This document shows positions 29,552-39,658 of a stretch of DNA of 64,000 nt, piece by piece. The stretch is from positions 1 through 64,000 of the forward strand of contig WBZZ01003201.1 of assembly GCA_019918135.1 (NCBI GenBank), in the 5' to 3' direction. Under the pieces are notes generated by a model. That model was given only the letters and a program-made list of their open reading frames with translations. It searched no databases and was not told the DNA's origin. A program made the position numbers and the translations under genes. The stretch's first letter is position 1. Every line of letters begins with the position of its first letter. The stretch is from Paulinella micropora. Taxonomy: Eukaryota; Cercozoa; Imbricatea; Euglyphida; Paulinellidae.

Positions 29552-30219
29552 GCCGGGCGGGTCGTTTGTGTCGGGGGCCGCCGGCTGTTGGTAGCTGCGA
29601 GCGCCCCCACACGTGCACCCGCGCGTGCGCCCGCGAGTGCGCCGTGGCACGGGAGGCCGCGCGCGCGCCGCCCCCTCCCCCTCACCGGCGCGTGCCAGTG
29701 GCGCGCGGGGGACGCCCGCCCTCCTCACCGGCATGCACTGCGGGCGCGCCCCCCCCCCCGCGCCACCGCGCCGTGGCGCACGCGGGGCGGGCAGCGCCCC
29801 CGCGCCCCCTGGAGGCCTCTCCCCCCCCCGGGCCCGCCCGGGCGGGGCTCCGCGCGCGCCGAGGGAAGGGGGGAAGCCAGGGGAAGGGAGGGGGGGGGGG
29901 CGCGCGCGGGGAGGGGAAGGGGCACGGGAGCGGGGCACGGGGCGCCCCCCGCGTGCGCCCCCCCCCCCCCCCCCCCGCGCTCCCCTCCCCCCTCCCCCGG
30001 CGGCGTGGGCACCAAAAGTTCTCCGCGTCCCTGCCGCCAGGAGAGCAGCAGCGTCCTCCCTCTCGCGTGCCGATACCGCAGGAGGCCCTCCTCCCCACCG
30101 CCGCCCAACCCTTTCCCCCCTCCCCCCTTCTCCCCCGCGCTCCTCGCCCGGCCCGTTACGCTAGGCCCAGCCGGACCCAGCCGGACCCAGCCGGACCCAG
30201 CCGGACACAGCCCCTCCTC
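29552..30219. other. divergent promoter region with poly-C/poly-G tracts
   Basis: Very GC-rich. Poly-C run near 29956-29977, G-rich 29875-29915, and a decamer tandem repeat at its right end. No gene is supported even though long frames are open on both strands. Confidence 0.5.
30171..30210 (+). repeat. decamer CCGGACCCAG x 4
   Basis: Four consecutive CCGGACCCAG units (last one CCGGACACAG) ending 10 nt before the ATG at 30220, so in the probable 5' UTR or promoter of the RS-rich gene. Confidence 0.85.
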
Positions 30220-31152
30220 ATGTCGACGGCGGGCGCCGCGGACAGTGGAGGCCACGCTAGCCTCCAGAGCCTCGGACGGCCGGCCCCGACGCAGCAGGAA
30301 CCGGCGCCGCTGCCACCGCTCGGCGCGAGCCGCCGCGACGCCCCTTCCCGCCGGGGCGGCTACGACCAGGACTACTGGCGCGGTGGGCGCAGCCGCAGCA
30401 ACGAAAGGCGGGAGCGCCGCCACGGCGGTTCTGCCCGCCAGTACCACTGGGACAGGAGTCGGAGCCGCAGCTGGGAGAGGGCGTGGCGCAGCCGGGAGCG
30501 CAGGAGCGCCAGCCGGAGCCGCAGCCGGAGCCGCAGCCCCCCACCCCGGCGTTCGCGTTCACGCCGAGAGAGGGAGGCCTGGCAGGCGTACCAGCGACAG
30601 CCGGAGGAGCCCCCTGCGTGGGGCACGGGCGCTCGCCAGCACCCGCCTCCCGGCCAGGCCTGGCGGGCGGACAAGGCTGACCCCTGGGGCGGCTCCGGGG
30701 CAGCGAACGGCCAGGCGGCTCCGGGCGCCGAGCCGGTAGCCCCGGCGGCCCCGGCGGGCCCGGCGGTGTCCCACGCCTCGACCGCGGTGCAGGCGTCACG
30801 GGCCATGCAGTCCGTGGTAGACCAGCCCGCCGACCACTCTCCTCGCACGCCACTCCTGTCGACCGCGCTGCGCGACGGCGCGGGCGAGGCCCGTGTGCTC
30901 GCCACGTCGCCCACCCAGGTCATCCTGGCCCCCGACGCCCGGTTGCGCGGGGAGGAGCACAAGTGTCTCAAGGCGGCCATCCAGCTCCTGGACAAACAAA
31001 AGCTCTTTATGCCCAGACTCTTCAGCTCCCTGCAGGTCATGGAGCAATTGACACAGCGTGTAGACGCACTGGAAGCTAGGCTCGCGGACCTGGAGCTGCA
31101 GGCCAGGAACGTCAATGCCAACATGAGCCAGGCCTTCCCGGGTGGTATTTAA
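30220..31152 (+). CDS. RS-domain protein with C-terminal coiled coil, 310 aa
   Basis: ATG 30220 (MSTAGAADSGGHASLQS), TAA 31150. Residues about 45-130 are rich in Arg/Ser, Arg/Glu and Ser/Arg dipeptides (SASRSRSRSRSPPPRRSRSR), like SR splicing proteins or phosphorylated viral nucleocapsid arms. A Pro/Ala/Gly linker follows. The last 70 residues form amphipathic helices with heptads (LQVMEQLTQRVDALEARLAD). No RRM is present, so it is not a canonical SR protein. It could be a nucleic-acid packaging protein or splicing regulator; the RS tract suggests control by SR-type kinases. Intact. Confidence 0.7.
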   Translation: MSTAGAADSGGHASLQSLGRPAPTQQEPAPLPPLGASRRDAPSRRGGYDQDYWRGGRSRSNERRERRHGGSARQYHWDRSRSRSWERAWRSRERRSASRSRSRSRSPPPRRSRSRREREAWQAYQRQPEEPPAWGTGARQHPPPGQAWRADKADPWGGSGAANGQAAPGAEPVAPAAPAGPAVSHASTAVQASRAMQSVVDQPADHSPRTPLLSTALRDGAGEARVLATSPTQVILAPDARLRGEEHKCLKAAIQLLDKQKLFMPRLFSSLQVMEQLTQRVDALEARLADLELQARNVNANMSQAFPGGI

Positions 31153-31343
31153 TCAAGACCTGAGCCAGGACGGGGCGGCGCCCCTTGCTACCCTCGCGTG
31201 CTCTCTCTTTCTCTCTGTCTAGCCGCCTCCGTCTGGTGTCCAACTACACCCCTCCCTGGCTCTCTCTCTCTCTCTCTCTCTCTCGGCCTGCCTGCCCCGC
31301 CTGGGGGGTTGCTGGTCCTACTGCAAGCTCATTAAAAAAAAGT
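31153..31343. other. convergent intergenic region with ATTAAA
   Basis: (CT)n stretch 31257-31287 and ATTAAAAAAAAG at about 31330, usable as a 3' signal of the plus-strand RS gene. Confidence 0.4.
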
Positions 31344-32549
31344 TTAAGCGTACGCGACTTCCCCCCGGGCGCTGCCGGCGCACATACCGGGTCCCCCCCC
31401 ACCGGAGCCAGCGGCTAGCCCCCCACCCCCTCCATCCTCCTCGGGGTGCGGCCGCCCCACGCCTAGCTGGGCGGGCACGGGCAGGGCCCCCGGCCTGGCT
31501 GGCAGGCAGGTGCGGGCGAGCAGCGCCTGGCGCAGCCCCTGCCATTGGTCCCGATCCCGGGCGGGGGGGCACTGCTGCTGCGCGAGCAGAGACAGGCGTT
31601 GGCAGGCCAGCGCCAGGCGCTGCTCGCGCTCTGTAGTCTGCTCGCCGTCGGCGGCTAGCAGCCCGTCCACCTCGGCCGCGTACCGCCGCCCCAGGTTGTG
31701 GCGCCGGAGCGCCAGGCAGCGCAGCGCGAGTGGTTTGAGGTCGGGCACCTGCACCAGCTGGTAGCGGCTCTGGTTCGGGTGAAAGATAGCGAGGTACAGG
31801 CCCTGCACAGGCAGCTGGAGCTGTCGCTCGGCTAGCACGCGGTAGAGGTTCAGCTGCAGGCTGTAATGCGAGTAGTTACAGTCCTGTAGCTCGGCGCACG
31901 GCCCCAGGCCCGTGCGCTTGCCGAAGCCGCGCCGGCGCAGGGCCTTGCAGCGTTTCCAGTCCACGATGACGAGCGCGCCCGACCGCGGGCACCTGAACAG
32001 CATGTCGCAGGAGCCTGCCAGGAGGTACCTGGGCGAGAACAGGACCAGTTCCGTGCGCCAGGGCAGCCACCCGCGCGGCAGCACCTCCCGGGCGTGGAAA
32101 TCATGGAACTGGACGTACTCGGGGCCCAGCGCGCGGGGGGCTAGCTCCGGCACGCACGGCTGCACGTCGTTGTAGAACGCCTCGATGTACGCGTGCAGCC
32201 TGGTGCCAAGCTCGCACGCCTCGGCCCCCAGCCTCTGCCACTCAAGTTCCAGTTCGTCGGCCGCTACGCCACGCCTGGCCGCCACCTCGGCGGCTACGCG
32301 CTTGCTCTCAAAGGCAGGGAAAAAGGAGTGGACAACCCCCGTCACGCTGTCGGGCAGCAGCACCCACCCGCCGTCCGGCGCCCGCAGCTGGTACGTGTGC
32401 GGGCCGGCGTCGAAGGCGGCGCCGCCGTCGCTGGGCTGGGGGTACAGCCGGGACAGGATGTCGCAGTCGTCGCTGTGCCGGGCCAGGAAGCTCGACAGGC
32501 GGTCGGCGGGCGCGGGGGCGGCACTCACCTCGGGCGCGGGCTGCGTCAT
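31344..32549 (-). CDS. PD-(D/E)XK nuclease superfamily protein, 401 aa
   Basis: ATG at 32549 (MTQPAPEVSAAP); a GTG further upstream is not needed. The fold is recognisable by its ordered motifs: GTRLHAYIE (His119, helix 1), E167 in RTELVLFS, D182 in GSCDMLF, D197-W-K199 in VIVDWKRCK, and Q232-L-N-L-Y236 in the following helix. This H..E..D..DxK..QxxxY order is that of Cas4/RecB-like and viral PD-(D/E)XK nucleases. The C-terminus is Gly-rich and probably disordered. Likely a DNA nuclease in replication, recombination or genome processing. Such genes occur in large DNA viruses and mobile elements and are uncommon as free-standing host genes. Intact and intronless. Confidence 0.75.
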   Translation of the reverse strand: MTQPAPEVSAAPAPADRLSSFLARHSDDCDILSRLYPQPSDGGAAFDAGPHTYQLRAPDGGWVLLPDSVTGVVHSFFPAFESKRVAAEVAARRGVAADELELEWQRLGAEACELGTRLHAYIEAFYNDVQPCVPELAPRALGPEYVQFHDFHAREVLPRGWLPWRTELVLFSPRYLLAGSCDMLFRCPRSGALVIVDWKRCKALRRRGFGKRTGLGPCAELQDCNYSHYSLQLNLYRVLAERQLQLPVQGLYLAIFHPNQSRYQLVQVPDLKPLALRCLALRRHNLGRRYAAEVDGLLAADGEQTTEREQRLALACQRLSLLAQQQCPPARDRDQWQGLRQALLARTCLPARPGALPVPAQLGVGRPHPEEDGGGGGLAAGSGGGGPGMCAGSARGEVAYA

Positions 32550-32932
32550 CCGGCCTTGTGCGCCCAGCACATACACGCCCGGTGGCCCGCCCTCGCCCGT
32601 GCGCCAGGGCGGGGCGCCCTCGGTGCGCCGGCCGGCGGGACGTGGCGCCCCCCCCCCGCGCCCCCCCCCCCCGCCACGCGCGTCCGTCGTCCGTGGGCGG
32701 TGAGCGGGGGCGACGGCGGTTTTTTCTACCTCCCCTTCCTCCCCCCGGCGGTCCAGACCACACTCGCACGTGCTTTTTTAATGACTCGGGTTGTTGACTC
32801 TGGTTGTTGTGCTAACCGCTGGTAGCACTGGCGTCCCCACCTTGTCTGCTCCCCTCCCCCCCCCGGGGGGGGGGCCGTTCCCCGGAGCCCAGTGTGCCCC
32901 CGGGCCAAGGGGGAGAAGACAGGGGACGGGGG
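32550..32932. other. spacer
   Basis: GC-rich promoter-side DNA of the nuclease gene, a TTTTTTAATGA stretch near 32775, a GTTGTTGTGCTAACC stretch and poly-C/poly-G near 32856-32874. No gene. Confidence 0.4.
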
Positions 32933-33214
32933 CTAGCGGCGGCGTTGGCTAGCCCCCCCCCGGCCTGCTCTGCCCGGCTGCCCCAGAGTAAAGACGAAGC
33001 AGTTGCTGAGGCGCGCTAAGACCTCCTCACACTCCTCCGGGGAAAGCCCGTCGACTTCGCTTAGCCTCATGTCCTTCGCCTCCTTTTCAACCTCTGGATG
33101 CCAATGCAGGGAGTCTGTGAGGTAATCTTTCAGCAGCTGTTTGGCAGCCTTCTTCCCCGGCGCGTGCCTGGTTCCCACGGCCTTGGTAAAACAGTCGTTC
33201 ACTCCTCCTTGCAC
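32933..33214 (-). CDS. small charged protein, about 90 aa, possibly a 3' exon
   Basis: Minus frame with natural composition (TRHAPGKKAAKQLLKDYL, then HPEVEKEAKDMRL and SPEECEEVLARLSNC), ending in a Gly/Arg tail. No in-frame ATG exists (first candidate is GTG at 33214); the frame stays open upstream towards the divergent gene, and CCAGTAACAG just upstream could be an acceptor. Predicted helical and soluble; family unknown. Confidence 0.45.
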   Translation of the reverse strand: MQGGVNDCFTKAVGTRHAPGKKAAKQLLKDYLTDSLHWHPEVEKEAKDMRLSEVDGLSPEECEEVLARLSNCFVFTLGQPGRAGRGGASQRRR

Positions 33215-33234
33215 GAGGCTGTTACTGGCTAGCC

Positions 33235-36200
33235 GTGTGCCAGGGGTTTGCCCACGACTGGAAGTCCCTGAAGGAGAGCTCGTTGCGCGCCCTCGCGCGG
33301 CTGAACGGCACGGAGCTGGGCGCGGACGACCTGGCCGCGCTGGACGCCGAGTACGTGCAGGTGCAGAGCAACTGCCTGACCCAGACCGTCACGGCCGTGA
33401 GCAGCAACTGCCTGGACCTGGCCGAGTGCGCGAGGCAGGAGCTACAGAACGTCAAGTACAACCTGGACCTGAAGCTGGCGAGCGCGTACACGACGGAGCT
33501 GTTGTTCCTGCGCAACGCGTACACGCGCCAGCTGGACGCGTTCCGCGCGGGCAACAACTTCTGGGCGCAGTGGACGACGGAGCTGAACGCGTACGAGGCG
33601 GCGGGGGCGGCGGCGCAGAACGCGTCCAAGCAGATCGCGGCGCTGCTGGCCAGGGTCAGCAACAGCACCAACGAGCTCGAGGACGCGCTGGCCGCCATGT
33701 CGGCTTTCTACGTCGAGTCGCTGGGCGAGGAGCAGGAACTGGTGGCGCGCAGCTCCGGGGCGGCGGCCCAGGTGCTGCAGCTAGTGTCGTCGTCGGCGGC
33801 CCAGGCGGCCGAGTTCGCCGAGCTCCTGCAGCCGCTGGCGCTCGGCGTGGAGCTGCTGACGGACCGCAACCGCCTGTACATGCTGTCGCTGCTGGAGAAG
33901 GCGGTGGGCGCGAGCTCGGTGTGGGGCAGCCTGTCGCGCATGCTGGAACTGATCCACACGCGCGCCGAGACCAAGGCGTCGCTGGTGCGCACGCTGTTCG
34001 CCGGCCTCGCCGAGTCGCACCGCCAGGGCTGGTGGCCCCTGGTGCTGGACGCGGGGGCGGCCGCCCTGGACCTGGTGGACCCGGCCACGGGCGCGACGCG
34101 CTGGTTCGGGGCCGAGGGGCCCTCGTGGTCGCTGCTGCGGGTCGCCGGCGACGGCGGGGCGGGCTGCCCGGGCGCCCCCCGGGCGCTTTCCTGGAGCGCC
34201 ACACGCTGGCGCTGACGTGCAACTCGGTGCAGCTGTCGCTGGCGCAGTACAGCTACGACTCGGTGCTGCACCTGGCGCTGCTGTTCGGGCCCGACGGGTG
34301 CGGCAACCAGACGTGCGCCTGCGCCCTGGTGCACACCCGCGAGCGGACGGACGACGATGCGCTGCGGCAGCAGTGGGTGGCCCTGCACGCCGCGGCCTTT
34401 GCGGGCGCGTTCGGCGTGAACGCGAGCGCCGGCAACGCCTCGGCGCGCCTGCCGGTGCAGGCCCAGGGCCAGGGCCCCTTTTTGTCCCCCCCGGGGGAGG
34501 GGGGCTGGTACACGTAACCGGCAGACGGCGACGACGTGTGGTGGGGGCTGGGCGCCGTGCAGCGCGGGCTGCGCACGCTCTTCTGCGACGGCGGGCAGGA
34601 GCGCGCGCGGGCGGGCGGCCGCGGCTCCTGGGGCTGGCTGGCGGAGTGCTACTGCGGCCGGGCGCCGGTGGCCGAGGCCGCGTGGCGCCTGGCCGGCGTG
34701 CCGGACGCCGCCGGGCTGGCCGCGGCGCTGGACCACGCGTGCGCCGCGGGCGGGGCCGGCGCGGCGGCGGGGGCGGGGGCGGGGGCGGGGGTCGCGGACG
34801 TGCTGGGCCTGTGGGTAGAGCGGCAGTCGGGCCGGCTGGCGCGGCACCTGACGTGGCCGTTCCTGGAGCGCGTCCACGCGGGGCTGCCGCCCAACAGCAG
34901 CTTCGGCGAGGTCACGACGGCCCTGCTCGGGCGCGACGTGTGCCTGGTGACGCCCGGGGGCTACCGCGTGTGGGCCGGCGCCGGCGGCGGGTCGGCGCTC
35001 GGGGCCCTGCGCCTGGCGAACCGGGACCCGAACGCAACGGCGGGCCTGGCCGGCTGGTTGGCCGGCACCGACGGGCCCGCCGCGGACGAGCTGGCCGAGA
35101 CGCGCCACCCCGCGCTGCAGCTGTGGGAGGAGGTGCTGGCAGTGACCCCGCGGCTCGTGCGGCATGGCGCCAAGCTGCGCCAGATCGCACAGGGCCGGCT
35201 GCCGACGCCGACGGCGACCGAGACGCGGCGCGGCCGCCAGGAGCGCCGCTTCGGCATGCGGGGCCAGCGGGACTCGGTCACGCTCAACTGCGCCGGCGTG
35301 GCGCCGGACGCCAACGCCACGGTGCGGCTGCAGATGCTGGAGGACGTGGCCACGGCCGTGATGGTGTCCCCGGACCTGTCAGAGGTGTGGCTGCTGGGCG
35401 ACCGGCGCGAGCGCGCGAGCGCGGCGGTGGCGGGCGATGATGTGCTGGGCGTCGCCTGGCACGACCCGCACTGCCTGCTGCTGGGCGCGCAGCAGTACTT
35501 CCTCTGCTACCCGCGCTGCCTGGACACGCCGTGCCCGTTCCGCGCCACGCGGGTCGACCCGGCGACAGGGCTCGTGACCGAGTACCGCGACACGAGCGGC
35601 GCCGCCGCCGCCTCCGGGGGGGCGGCGGCGGCGGAGGCTAACGCGACGCACCCGTTCGGCACGGCGTACAGCGACGCGCCGGGGCTGACGCCGTACGTCG
35701 TCGACGTGCCCACGCGCCTGCTGACGGTGTCGCGGGCCTTCCGCGCCCGCGCCGGCACGCCGCTGTACCTGTTCCAGCCCGTGCCGGCCGGGGCCGAGGG
35801 CGCGGGGGGCGGCACGGGCCGCGCCGCCCAGTGGCTGGCGCTGGGCGACGACTGGTTCGCGGCCCTCACGCCGCCGCAGCGCGCCGAGTACCTCGGCCAG
35901 TGGGGGGCGCTGGTGCGCCTGCCGCTGCGGCGCGACGGCGCGGCCCGGCTGCTGGACTCGCGCCGCAAACCCTTCGCGCAGGGCAAGTTCGACCCGCGCG
36001 AGGCCGTCGTGTCCGCCTGCCACTTCGCCGCCGAGCTCGCCGTCCCCCCGCCCAAGAGCGCCGCCGAGCTGCTGGAGGCGCTGCGGGCCGCGCAGGCCCT
36101 GCCGCCCGAGGCGCTGGCGGCCCGGCAGTGGCGCGAGTCGCTGGTCCCGCCGGCCACGCGCGGGCTGGACCTCCGGCAGCTGGACCGGCGCTGCCGCCGC

Positions 36201-37314
36201 ACGGCCACGGCGCAGGCGGGCGGCTGGTGCCTGATCCTGCAGCACTACTTCTTGCACTGGTCGGCCGAGACCGACTCGGTGCGCCTGTACCCGCGCGAGT
36301 GGGAGCTGGAGCTGACGGTGCGCCGCCGCGTACGGTGGGCGGCGGCCAACGCCACGGCGGAAGACGCGCCGCCGCGCGAGCGGGACCCGCACTACGTCTG
36401 CCCCGACACCTTCGACCTGGTGGCCCGGCCCGGGGGCTCGCAGTCGCTGGCCCGGCTCGCCTACGAGCGGGAGCCCCCCTGCCGCGCGCGCCTGCGCCCT
36501 GTCGGTCCGGGTCGAGGGCTGCGCGCCGGCCGCCGTGCCGCTGGCCGACGTGGCGCCGTACCAGACGTACGAGGTGGACCTGTCGGCCTGCGCCGTGCCC
36601 GGGGGCGCGGGCGGCATGTGGCTCGCGTGCCCGGACTACGAGGTGCGGTGCGCCGGCGGGCTGGCGCTGGCCCCCAGCGCCGTCCCCCTGTCGCTGCAGC
36701 AGGCGCGCGACAACGCGCGGACGATCCGGGTCGAGCAGCAGTCCGAGCTGGCCGACCTGTACCGCCTGCTGGGCGAGTCGCTGTCCCGGCTCTTGACCTT
36801 CCCCACCGGGCCCGGCAACACGGCGGGGCTCATCGACCCCGCGGAGCTCGACGCGGCCGCGCGCGACTCGCTGCAGGCCTACAGCCTGGCGGACGTGTCG
36901 GTCCAGCGGGCGCGCACGTACTTCACCGGCGTGCAGCTGGCCGCCAACCTCTCGGCGCAGCAGATCATCGACCGCGCCGACGACTGGGGCGACGAGTACG
37001 CCGTGTTGATCGCCCAGGCCGCCAACCGGTCCGCCGAACTCGTCCGCCGCCAGAGCGCCCTGCGCCTGCTGCAGGGCAAGCTCAGCGACCTGTACCACGA
37101 GGGCCTGGAGCTGGCGGACAAGCTGCCGCAGCTGCAGAGCGCGCTGCGCGCGGCCATGGACAACACGACGCGGGCCATGTACGACGAGCTGCAGCGGCTT
37201 TTCCCTGGAGGGGGGGAGGGAGGAAAGCACTCCTGCCTCAAAGAGTCTGCCATGTCACGCAGTGGAGGGGGGGCAAGCGCTGCAAAACCTGTGGCGGCCC
37301 CAGTCTCTATATAA
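33235..37314 (+). pseudogene. very large Cys-containing glycoprotein-like gene, broken
   Basis: About 1,350 codons in three pieces. Frame 1 runs from 33235 to about 34170. Frame 3 follows from about 34170 to 36480 and contains an in-frame TAA at 34515-34517. Frame 1 resumes from about 36480 to 37314. Frame changes fall at C6/G-rich runs (GCGCCCCCCGGG near 34172; GAGCCCCCCTGC near 36475). The first 300 residues are helical with repeated NxS/T sequons (NGT, NAS, NST). The centre is a Cys-rich beta-like region (CYPRCLDTPCPF). The end is again helical and heptad-like (EQQSELADLYRLLGESLSRL). No ATG or signal peptide is found at the 5' end (first codon is GTG), so a first exon may be missing. Helix-Cys-domain-helix order suggests a large ectodomain; identity unknown. 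Confidence 0.5.
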
Positions 37315-37315
37315 G
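37308..37315 (+). promoter_or_regulatory. TATA box TATATAAG
   Basis: Strong TATATAAG in GC-rich DNA, overlapping the last codons of the upstream gene. It presumably drives the gene ending at 39398. Confidence 0.6.
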
Positions 37316-37320
37316 GCACT

Positions 37321-39398
37321 GGGCCCGGCTACAGCCTGCTGGAGGGGGGCTGGTCCGCCTGCAGCACCCCGAGGAAGCTGGGCTATCGGCTGGCCTCTCG
37401 GCGGAGCCACTGGCACACATAGGTGAGCTACAGCAGGCGTTTGCCTCTCGTCCGCTCCTGCACCTAGAGAGTAGCGAACAAAACTTGGCTGGGATCCTTT
37501 CTCGCCTACCATCAACGAATCTGCAGGTACTGCAGGTAGGAAGGACCGTCTTACAATCAGCAATCCTCAGCCCGCTCCCAGTGGTAGGTACGGTCGTCGC
37601 CGACTGCCTCCAGGTACAACATCATTTCTTCGCATTGGGGCTCGCGCTGGAGGCGGGGGGCTCGGTGACACAGGCGGCAGGCGAGCCCAAGTGGCTTGTC
37701 CTGGACGTCCGGCGGGAGGATGTCGCGCCAGCCAGTGGGGCGGACGAGAACGGGCGCCGGGCCTTTATCCAGCGCTACCTCGAAAAGCTCAGCCAGGGCA
37801 GGGTTCCTCTGATTTACAGTGGTTTCGACCTTACCGACCTAGTGCTGTTTACGCCAGAGGTGCCACCGGAGGCGCCGCCGGGGACCACGCCGGGGGCTGA
37901 GCTGAGGCTGGCCCGGGTGGACCCGAGCTGCTGCTTCGGGGTGCTCGGCTCCACAGAGCCGGGGCCCCTGTGGCTGGCCACCGCGTTCGGCGTCCTGGCC
38001 AGTGTCCTCTGCTCTACACAGCAGGACCGAAACCACTGGCTAGCGACGGTCCTAGGGGTTATGGATGCACAAGACCTAGACTGCGGGGTTTTGGGCACTT
38101 ACCTGGACATGTGGGCCAGCGAAGCCGAGGAACAAGGTGCCGACGGCAACCACTGGCCGTGCGCCACGACGCTGCGGCGCTTGGATGCATATATGTTGCT
38201 GCTTTCAGTTAGCTCCGGCTCTTTGCCGAGCGAGGGGAAGCTAGCGGGCAAGTTTCGGGAGCGGGCCGGGGACTGTGGACGGTGGTGCGGGGTGGCAGGA
38301 TCACTTTTTTTTACTAGACCAGACAATAAGCTGGCCCTCAATCTTCTGCCCTGGGGCAGTCCCGCCCTAGCTGCGGCAACGAGGGCGGCGGCCCGCTGCG
38401 TGCCCGAGCTGCTGCTCCGCGTGGCTGCCCGGGCGGCCGCTCCGCGGGCCGGGGGGGCTGTCGTGGTGCACACACTCAGCCAGAGCGGGACGCCAGCGGG
38501 GGTGGGCTCACGCAGGGGGGCGTTTTCTTCTCCCAGGGCGCGGGGCCCGGTTGGCAGAGCACCCGCGGGCACCACCACCAGCGCCGGCAGAGACGGACTC
38601 CCTCCCCCTGCCGGCGTCTTCCGACCGGTACCCCAGCGGGCAGGTGCCCCCACGGCGTCGTCTACGGCGCCGTACCCCGCGCAGTCTGCCGCGCCCCAGC
38701 CCTTGTCCGGACCGGGCGGGCTGCAGCTAGGTGCGTTCGGCGGGGCCTCCCAGCCCGTCCGTAGCGCGGCCGCTGGGTACGGCAGCGCTCGGACAGCCGT
38801 CCCCGGGATTCAGCGGCTACAGCCGGGGGTCTCTTTCGCCAATGCCACCCGGGCCAGCATCAGCACGTATGCCGCTCCCTTGGCCAATGCCGCACGGGCC
38901 CCGCCGGCTCCATCGTCGTCCGCGGGCCCTGCCACGGACAGTACGGAAGCAGAGAGACGGCGCCAACGAAAAAACGAACGTAGCAAGGAAAGAAGGAGAC
39001 TTACGGCAGGGAGCATCGAATGGCTGGGGAAAGCAATTTTCAACAAGAACGCGAATCAGAAATTGCCAGACAGATGGTGTATAATGCGCGAGGCCTTACG
39101 AAAGATAGCAAGCCACGATCGCGACTTTGTTCTCCCGGGGCCGCTATCACCGAACACCCTCAATAAGCAGGAAAGGCAAAAGCTCAGAAAGGGTAAAGAG
39201 AGAGAATTAACTAATTCAATGGCAGAAGTACTGCAGACAGCAAGGATTACTTTATCGACAGAAGGCATGTACACGGATAGCGAGGGCATCCTTAGGTACG
39301 CTGAACAAGCAGTCTGGGACGGAGCGGCGACGAGGTTCAAACAGCTGTTTCCGCACGTGCAGCCCGCTGCCGTCCCGCAGGAGGAGAAGAAACGATAG
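37321..39398 (+). CDS. orphan protein with basic C-terminal region, start unresolved
   Basis: One frame is open from the TATA box to the TAG at 39398. Natural protein sequence is evident from about 37420 (LQQAFASRPLLHLESSEQNL), but the first in-frame ATG is only at 38061. An upstream start exon with an intron (CACATAG|GTGAGC near 37420) or a non-AUG start is possible. The N-terminal 330 residues are alpha/beta, with Cys pairs and hydrophobic helices (LWLATAFGVLASVLCSTQQ). A Ser/Pro/Gly linker follows, then a very basic segment (ERRRQRKNERSKERRRLTAG) and a 110-residue helical domain (SIEWLGKAIFNKNANQKLPD). The basic domain suggests nucleic-acid binding. AATAAA follows at 39479. Confidence 0.55.
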
Positions 39399-39478
39399 TC
39401 ACCCCTCTTGGCCACTCTTGCCCGGCCCGGGGGGAGAAGGAAACCTGGTGTCTGTGCCGGCCAAACAGCGTCCCCGTT

Positions 39479-39484
39479 AATAAA
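39479..39484 (+). terminator. polyadenylation signal AATAAA
   Basis: AATAAAAAAACC about 80 nt after the TAG at 39398. Confidence 0.5.
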
Positions 39485-39658
39485 AAAACCGTGAACCAAT
39501 CAAGCGCTGCTCTCGCTCTCCCCCCCCCTTCCGTGCTACGCCACCTCTGCCGCGGGCCACGAGAAAGATGGTTTTGGGAGAAGAGGGAGAAAGAAGAGCG
39601 CTCTCTCCCCACTGACGAGCCTTGGGCACGCCAGGCAGGACAGCCAGCGGGCGTGAGC

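Noticed and set aside
29552..29938. 129-codon N-terminal extension of the gene at 27674-29551
   Set aside because: Pro/Arg/Gly sequence over the divergent promoter and poly-C tract.
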